This document shows positions 14,412-18,200 of a DNA stretch of 18,200 nucleotides, piece after piece. Source of the DNA: Akkermansiaceae bacterium (lineage in GTDB: Bacteria; Verrucomicrobiota; Verrucomicrobiia; Verrucomicrobiales; Akkermansiaceae). Each line of letters begins with the position of its first letter. The first letter of the stretch is position 1. The position numbers and the translations under genes are program-made. The stretch spans positions 1 through 18,200 of the forward strand of contig JALZUH010000232.1 of NCBI GenBank assembly GCA_023301645.1, read 5' to 3'. The notes beneath the pieces were generated by a model that saw nothing but the letters and a program-made list of their open reading frames with translations, did not search any database and had not been told where the DNA came from.

Positions 14412-14467
14412 AGACTAGTGTAGCCTCGTCGTAATCATTACGACCAAACCAAAACCTATATCATAGT

Positions 14468-14505
14468 CCCCTCAGCCAAAGCGGCTCACCGTCGCAGCTG
14501 AGGGG
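14468..14505 (+). terminator. Hairpin after the LCAT-like gene, possible terminator
   Basis: CCCCTCAGC (14468-14476) and GCTGAGGGG (14497-14505) form a perfect 9-bp GC-rich stem around a 20-nt loop. There is no T-run after it, so it may be a factor-assisted terminator or mRNA-stabilising hairpin rather than a classic intrinsic terminator. Confidence 0.5.
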
Positions 14506-14600
14506 CATTGAGCTTATTGCAACTCAACACATCGCACTATCTGGGTGTGGTTTTTAGCACGATTTTACAACCAATAGCGCTACGGCGAGTTATATAGGAT

Positions 14601-16022
14601 ATGAAACGCCTATTACCCATCGTCTTACTTGCCGTGATATCACATCTGGCGCAGTCCCACGCGGCTGACCAGCGCCCGAATATCGTGCTCATGATCTCTG
14701 ACGATCAGTCGTGGGACGGGCTATCAGTCCCCATGCACCCCGACTTTGAGGTGTCTCGTAGTGAATTTGTCAAAACACCACACACCGCCGAGCTCGCTGC
14801 AGCAGGCATGCGATTTAGCGCAGCCTACGCACCAGCACCTGTATGCTCGCCGACACGCATTAGTATTCAGACAGGCAAGAGCCCCGCTCAGCTAGGCTGG
14901 ACACGAGCAGGTCCAAGTGCCACCGCATCCAGCGGCTACAAGCTCGTCCCCCCAGCTGGCAGACGCTCGATTCGCCAGGACGAAATCACCATTGGAGAGC
15001 TACTCCAGAAAGCTGGCTACGGCACGGCTCATTACGGCAAATGGCACATCGATGGCGGTGGCCCTGAGGCCAATGGCTATGATGAGAGTGATGGCAATAC
15101 CAACAACCTCGATGCAGCCCCCTTTAAAGATCCCAACCCAGTCGATATCTTCGGCATGTCCGACCGTGCTATCGACTTCATGAAAAGGCACCAAAAGGCA
15201 AAAAAACCATTCTTCATCCAACTTTCCTATAATGCACTGCACTACCCAGAAAATGCGAAGGAGGCAAGTCTCCAGCGTATCAGCGAGCGTGTTGCCAAAG
15301 CTGGCTCACACGCCGATACACGAAGCCTAGGCAGAATGGCTCTGGCTGAAGACCTTGATGAGGGCGTCGGCACCGTGCTCGCAGCCATTGACCAGCTCGG
15401 GCTCGCAGGAAACACCTATGTCATCTACATGTCAGATAACGGTGGTAGCGAGCAGCCTCAAGGTGGACTCAATGGCAGAAAAGGCTCGGTCTGGGAGCGA
15501 GGCATCCGCGTGCCACTCATCGTCAGAGGCCCCCATATCAAGGCTAACTCATGGAGCCACCAATCTGTAGTAGGCTATGACTTGTTTAATACGTTTTGTG
15601 AAATCGCTGAGATCAAAGCCCCTCTCCCCAAAGGAGTAGAAGGAGGCAGTATCATCCCCTTATTACATGGAGCTGACCAGCCCGTGAAGCGACCTCGCCA
15701 AGAGCTCGTCTTCCACTTCCCCAATTACCAAAACCAATACACCCCGCACTCCTCAATCATCTCAGGCGCGCTCAAACTCATCAAAATCTACGAAACGGGT
15801 GAGATCATGCTCTTCGACCTCTCCAAAGACATCACCGAGAGTCAGAACCTAGCTAGTAAATCCCCTAAGCAAGCACAAGAGCTCGAAGACCGCCTCAGTA
15901 GCTACCTCAAGGACGTAGGTGCAAGCATCCCCACCAACAACGATCAATACGACGCTAATAACCCTCCAGCACCGAAAAAAAGAAGACGCACCGGAAAGAA
16001 AAGAATGCAGAAATCTCAATAA
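14601..16022 (+). CDS. Secreted type I sulfatase (arylsulfatase A family)
   Basis: A periplasmic or extracellular sulfate-ester hydrolase, likely acting on sulfated polysaccharides. A clear signal peptide (KRLLPIVLLAVISHLAQSHA, cut near residue 21) is followed by the metal-binding start PNIVLMISDDQSW (D34, D35). The formylglycine motif CSPTR (C82-R86) is of the Cys type, which needs a maturation enzyme not found in the window. GKWH (K147, H149) and YMSDNGGSE complete the active site. The length of 473 residues is normal. The C-terminus is oddly basic (KKRRRTGKKRMQKSQ). The ATG is preceded by TATATAGGAT, where AGGA is too close to act as a Shine-Dalgarno. The sodN-like frame begins 5 nt after the stop, so the two are almost certainly on one mRNA. 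The exact substrate is unknown. Confidence 0.93.
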   Translation: MKRLLPIVLLAVISHLAQSHAADQRPNIVLMISDDQSWDGLSVPMHPDFEVSRSEFVKTPHTAELAAAGMRFSAAYAPAPVCSPTRISIQTGKSPAQLGWTRAGPSATASSGYKLVPPAGRRSIRQDEITIGELLQKAGYGTAHYGKWHIDGGGPEANGYDESDGNTNNLDAAPFKDPNPVDIFGMSDRAIDFMKRHQKAKKPFFIQLSYNALHYPENAKEASLQRISERVAKAGSHADTRSLGRMALAEDLDEGVGTVLAAIDQLGLAGNTYVIYMSDNGGSEQPQGGLNGRKGSVWERGIRVPLIVRGPHIKANSWSHQSVVGYDLFNTFCEIAEIKAPLPKGVEGGSIIPLLHGADQPVKRPRQELVFHFPNYQNQYTPHSSIISGALKLIKIYETGEIMLFDLSKDITESQNLASKSPKQAQELEDRLSSYLKDVGASIPTNNDQYDANNPPAPKKRRRTGKKRMQKSQ

Positions 16023-16042
16023 GTGCTATGAATCAATCAGAT

Positions 16043-16480
16043 ATGAAAACTTACCTAACTCTCGCAGCAGCAGCCGTATTCTCGCTTACAGCAACGACTA
16101 ATCTCCACGCCCATTGCCAAGTCCCATGTGGTATCTACTCCGATGACACTGTCCTCATCGACCTGCAGACACACCAGAAGACCATCGAGAAGGCTATGGG
16201 CCAAATCACTGACTCTGCTACTAATGCCAATCAAGTCAGCCGCTGGGTCACCAATAAGGAAGAGCACGCAACCAAGATTCAGAACACCATGTCTGAGTAT
16301 TTCCTCGCTCAGCGTATCAAGATGGATGAGGCAGACAAAGACGCCTACACCAAGAAGCTCACTCTCGCTCACGAGATCATCGTTTACGCCATGAAGTGCA
16401 AGCAGACCACTGACGTAGCTAATGCCCAGAAGCTCAAAGCCGCTATCGACGCATTCACTACCGCTTACCAAAAGCACTAG
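16043..16480 (+). CDS. sodN: Nickel superoxide dismutase with Sec signal peptide
   Basis: NiSOD converts superoxide to O2 and H2O2 at a nickel held by the N-terminal hook HCxxPCGxY, in which the free amine and imidazole of His1, Cys2 and Cys6 are ligands. Here HCQVPCGIY follows a convincing signal peptide (MKTYLTLAAAAVFSLTATTNLHA) and cleavage after LHA would expose exactly this histidine. The mature part is 122 residues, close to the about 117 of Streptomyces NiSOD, and has the expected helical pattern (KEEHATKIQNTMSEYF, LTLAHEIIVYAMKCK). I chose ATG 16043 because it gives a compact signal peptide; an in-frame ATG at 16028 would add five polar residues. It follows the sulfatase gene directly. 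No sodX-type protease gene is adjacent. The product should be periplasmic or secreted. Confidence 0.93.
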   Translation: MKTYLTLAAAAVFSLTATTNLHAHCQVPCGIYSDDTVLIDLQTHQKTIEKAMGQITDSATNANQVSRWVTNKEEHATKIQNTMSEYFLAQRIKMDEADKDAYTKKLTLAHEIIVYAMKCKQTTDVANAQKLKAAIDAFTTAYQKH

Positions 16481-16499
16481 TTTGAGCTAGTTTACTTTA
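16476..16499 (+). terminator. Weak hairpin at the sodN stop codon
   Basis: ACTAG-TTTGAG-CTAGT overlaps the stop codon and is followed by the T-rich TTTACTTTAC. The stem is only 5 bp, so termination here is uncertain; the gene converges on nth within 22 nt. Confidence 0.25.
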
Positions 16500-16501
16500 C
16501 T

Positions 16502-17131
16502 CTAACGATTTGCCACATTGACGTGATGGCAAATAATACAGCTCAGTCCGTCACAGCCGCGGGCTGAGCAGTGCTCTCTTCCACAGAAAATGATCTGTAA
16601 GTGCAGCTTATTCCACTTCTCCTTGGGAAATAGCCGCTTACAATACCGCTCAGTCTCGGTCACATTCTTCCCCGGGCATAGCCTCCAGCGCTTCGCCAGA
16701 CGATGGATATGAGTATCCACTGGGAATGCCGCTACACCAAAAGCCTGAGCCATCACCACAGAGGCCGTCTTGTGACCTACACCGGGTAGTTCTTCTAGAG
16801 CGGCGAAGTCCTTGGGCACTTGGCCACCGTGCTTCTCGATGAGGATTTTTGAAAGATCTGATATCGCCTGCGACTTACGCGGGGATAGCCCACAGGGACG
16901 AATAATCGCCTTAATATCCGCCACAGGCACCTTCACCATCGCTTCTGGTGTTGATGCTAGCTCGAAGAGAGCGGGAGTCACTGTATTCACCCGCGCATCC
17001 GTGCACTGAGCCGATAGCAAGACAGCGATAAGTAGCGTATAGGGATCAGTGTGATCGAGAGGAATAGGAGTCTCTGGATAGAGCTCTTCTAATTTCTCTA
17101 CGATATAATCGGCGCGTTGTTGCTTAGTCAC
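16502..17131 (-). CDS. nth: Endonuclease III (DNA glycosylase/AP lyase)
   Basis: A base-excision repair enzyme removing oxidised pyrimidines and cutting abasic sites. The 209 residues contain LSAQCTDARVN (40-50), the helix-hairpin-helix LPGVGHKTASVV with the catalytic lysine K121, and FPVDTHIHRLAKR with the catalytic D139, all as in E. coli Nth. The C-terminal Fe-S region is cysteine-rich but irregular: C183, C188, C193, C198 and C201, instead of the classical C-x6-C-x2-C-x5-C. A cluster may still bind with altered spacing. The start appears to be GTG at 17131 (MTKQQRADYIVEKLEELYP); no ATG fits better. It is separated by 49 nt from the 3D-domain gene upstream on the same strand, and converges on sodN. 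Confidence 0.92.
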   Translation of the reverse strand: MTKQQRADYIVEKLEELYPETPIPLDHTDPYTLLIAVLLSAQCTDARVNTVTPALFELASTPEAMVKVPVADIKAIIRPCGLSPRKSQAISDLSKILIEKHGGQVPKDFAALEELPGVGHKTASVVMAQAFGVAAFPVDTHIHRLAKRWRLCPGKNVTETERYCKRLFPKEKWNKLHLQIIFCGREHCSARGCDGLSCIICHHVNVANR

Positions 17132-17180
17132 AGGTGAGCTATAAGCTAAAAACTCCGAGATAGTGAGCTGAAAAAAATCG

Positions 17181-17867
17181 TTAGTTATTAGCGTAATTCG
17201 AGCTAAGCTTTGCCTTACAACCGTAATACATCTTACGACAGTGGCTATAAGCTAAGCGACCCTGAAGTAGCTTAAGGCTACGCTCATATGAACCCCACTG
17301 AATGACCGTAATTTCAGTCTTACGTGTGCCCCAGTAATTCATCGACTTTAAGCTCGGCTTGAAAATATCAATGGTGTTCGTTCCGACGAGAGCTGAGCCG
17401 TAGTCATCAATGACATAGGTGTGTGACTGTCCCTTTACGCGAAACTTAGTGCCTAGTGGGTAAACTGACCAGTCAGCTGCCGCACTACGAACGCTACCGT
17501 ATTGGAGGATACCGCCCGCTGCATTCTTGCGTCCTGGTGCCCCAGGCTCATTCTCCATGTGGGAGTAGGCTGTCGTGCGCACGTAGCGTGTGCGTGTGGA
17601 AGCCTTCTTGTAGGTAGGCATTCCGTGCTTATCTTTAGCTAGTGAGCTTGACTTTGCAATGAGAGCAGATGACGCAGTGCCTGGAAGAATAGAGCTTTTC
17701 TTGCTCACCGTTGTCGTTGCTTTCGCAGCGGGCTTTGCTTTTGCCTTAACCTCAGCTTTTGCCTTAGCAGTAGTAGACTTCTTTGTCAGAGCAGCTAAGT
17801 TAGAGCAGCTTGAAAGTGAGCTGAAAAGAAGGCAGCTCAGAGCAATAAGAAGAGTCTGTGTAATCAT
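17181..17867 (-). CDS. 3D-domain (RlpA/MltA-like barrel) lipoprotein
   Basis: A predicted cell-envelope protein of 228 residues. The N-terminus is a lipoprotein signal (TLLIALSCLLFSSLSSC, lipid cysteine C21). A low-complexity Ala/Lys/Thr/Ser linker follows (about 29-60, repeats of KAKA), as if crossing the peptidoglycan. The C-terminal part holds a 3D (Asp-Asp-Asp) double-psi barrel: TAYSHMENEPGA at about 99, then the three acids D132 (AAADWSVYPLGTKF), D154 (YVIDDYGSAL) and D167 (NTIDIFKP). Such domains occur in MltA-type lytic transglycosylases, Rpf/Sps-like proteins and YabE, and may cleave or bind glycan strands. No MltA domain is present, so enzyme activity is unproven. The start ATG follows TATATATT and lacks a Shine-Dalgarno. 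Confidence 0.83.
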   Translation of the reverse strand: MITQTLLIALSCLLFSSLSSCSNLAALTKKSTTAKAKAEVKAKAKPAAKATTTVSKKSSILPGTASSALIAKSSSLAKDKHGMPTYKKASTRTRYVRTTAYSHMENEPGAPGRKNAAGGILQYGSVRSAAADWSVYPLGTKFRVKGQSHTYVIDDYGSALVGTNTIDIFKPSLKSMNYWGTRKTEITVIQWGSYERSLKLLQGRLAYSHCRKMYYGCKAKLSSNYANN

Positions 17868-18115
17868 AATATATAGGGGGTAAGAGAGAATTAGAAAACT
17901 TGAGGTGGTCAGGAATTGGAGAAAACCTTCATAGCTGTGGTATCCACTCAGATACTATTCTGCTGAGCATTCTTAAATCATAGCCGCCTCTCTTCGGCAA
18001 TACTTTTCGAGCTCTCCAATGGTCGGGGTTTACAGATCATTTATAAAACCAATGATTTTTTATGATCATTATTTTCGAGTTAACTCATTCAGACACAGAA
18101 CTTAATGATTGTTAT
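17868..18115. other. Intergenic region without identifiable gene
   Basis: About 250 nt upstream of the 3D-domain gene. I see only very short open frames. On the minus strand AATGAT-CATAAAAA-ATCATT (about 18048-18069) followed by GGTTTTAT is a weak A/T hairpin that could end transcription of the gene at the right edge. No RNA gene was recognised. Confidence 0.4.
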
Positions 18116-18200
18116 CTAATTTCTGACAAAGGGTGGGATCGAGCAACCTATCGCGTCTGCCGTGGCTCGCAGTAGCTCTGCTTCACGGCTAGCAACCTCT
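18116..18200 (-). CDS. C-terminal end of an unidentified protein (partial)
   Basis: The last 27 codons of a minus-strand frame, entering from beyond the right edge and stopping at TAG (18116-18118). They encode EVASREAELLRATADAIG, then CSIPPFVRN. The alternating charged/Ala/Leu helix and clean end look like a real protein C-terminus, but the piece is too short to assign a family. The other frame tested contains an early stop. Confidence 0.4.
   Translation of the reverse strand, partial: EVASREAELLRATADAIGCSIPPFVRN

Noticed and set aside
16055..16477. 140-residue minus-strand frame opposite sodN
   Set aside because: The plus frame has the unmistakable nickel hook; the minus translation is an arbitrary Leu/Val/Ser-rich sequence mirroring its codons.
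1..18200. CRISPR array, insertion sequence, prophage or defence island
   Set aside because: No regularly spaced direct repeats, transposase/integrase motifs or long terminal inverted repeats were found, and the gene content is mostly housekeeping and exported proteins.

Overview
The window looks like an 18.2-kb stretch of chromosome from an aerobic Gram-negative bacterium. A marine Verrucomicrobiota (Verrucomicrobiales-type) member is my best guess. This rests on the mix of a secreted type I sulfatase, a nickel superoxide dismutase, a DUF4114 exoprotein and a type III PKS cassette among ordinary housekeeping genes, on about 50% GC, and on the near absence of Shine-Dalgarno sequences. The lineage is inference; there is no rRNA gene. 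I see no insertion sequence, integrase, phage gene or CRISPR array.

Layout. Positions 18-1568 (+) hold a compact UvrC. It converges on a minus-strand block: an HU/IHF-type protein followed by SufE (2383 to 1640), and, as a separate unit, heme O synthase CtaB, BioA and a PanE-like reductase (5792 to 2542). RNase HI and a small two-helix membrane protein run rightward (5989-6858). They converge on a compact minus-strand operon of methyltransferase, FAD oxidoreductase and type III polyketide synthase (9758 to 6881), predicted to make a tailored phenolic lipid, pyrone or quinone.

The intergenic region 9759-9992 carries two similar A/T-centred palindromes and an almost perfect sigma-54 (-24/-12) promoter in front of a large secreted protein (propeller-like region, Ig-like domain, two DUF4114-like modules) ending at 12434. 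A strong terminator follows. The next gap holds tRNA-Val(GAC) with its own terminator on the minus strand. Rightward again come an LCAT-like acylhydrolase lipoprotein, a type I sulfatase and, 5 nt after the sulfatase, a nickel SOD whose signal-peptide cut would expose the nickel-hook histidine. Endonuclease III and a 3D-domain lipoprotein lie on the minus strand. The last 85 bases hold the C-terminal end of an unidentified minus-strand gene.

Three parts deserve most attention: the PKS/oxidoreductase/methyltransferase operon, the sigma-54 promoter with paired upstream palindromes driving the DUF4114 protein, and the exported NiSOD coupled to a sulfatase. I do not see a clearly novel defence or mobile system.
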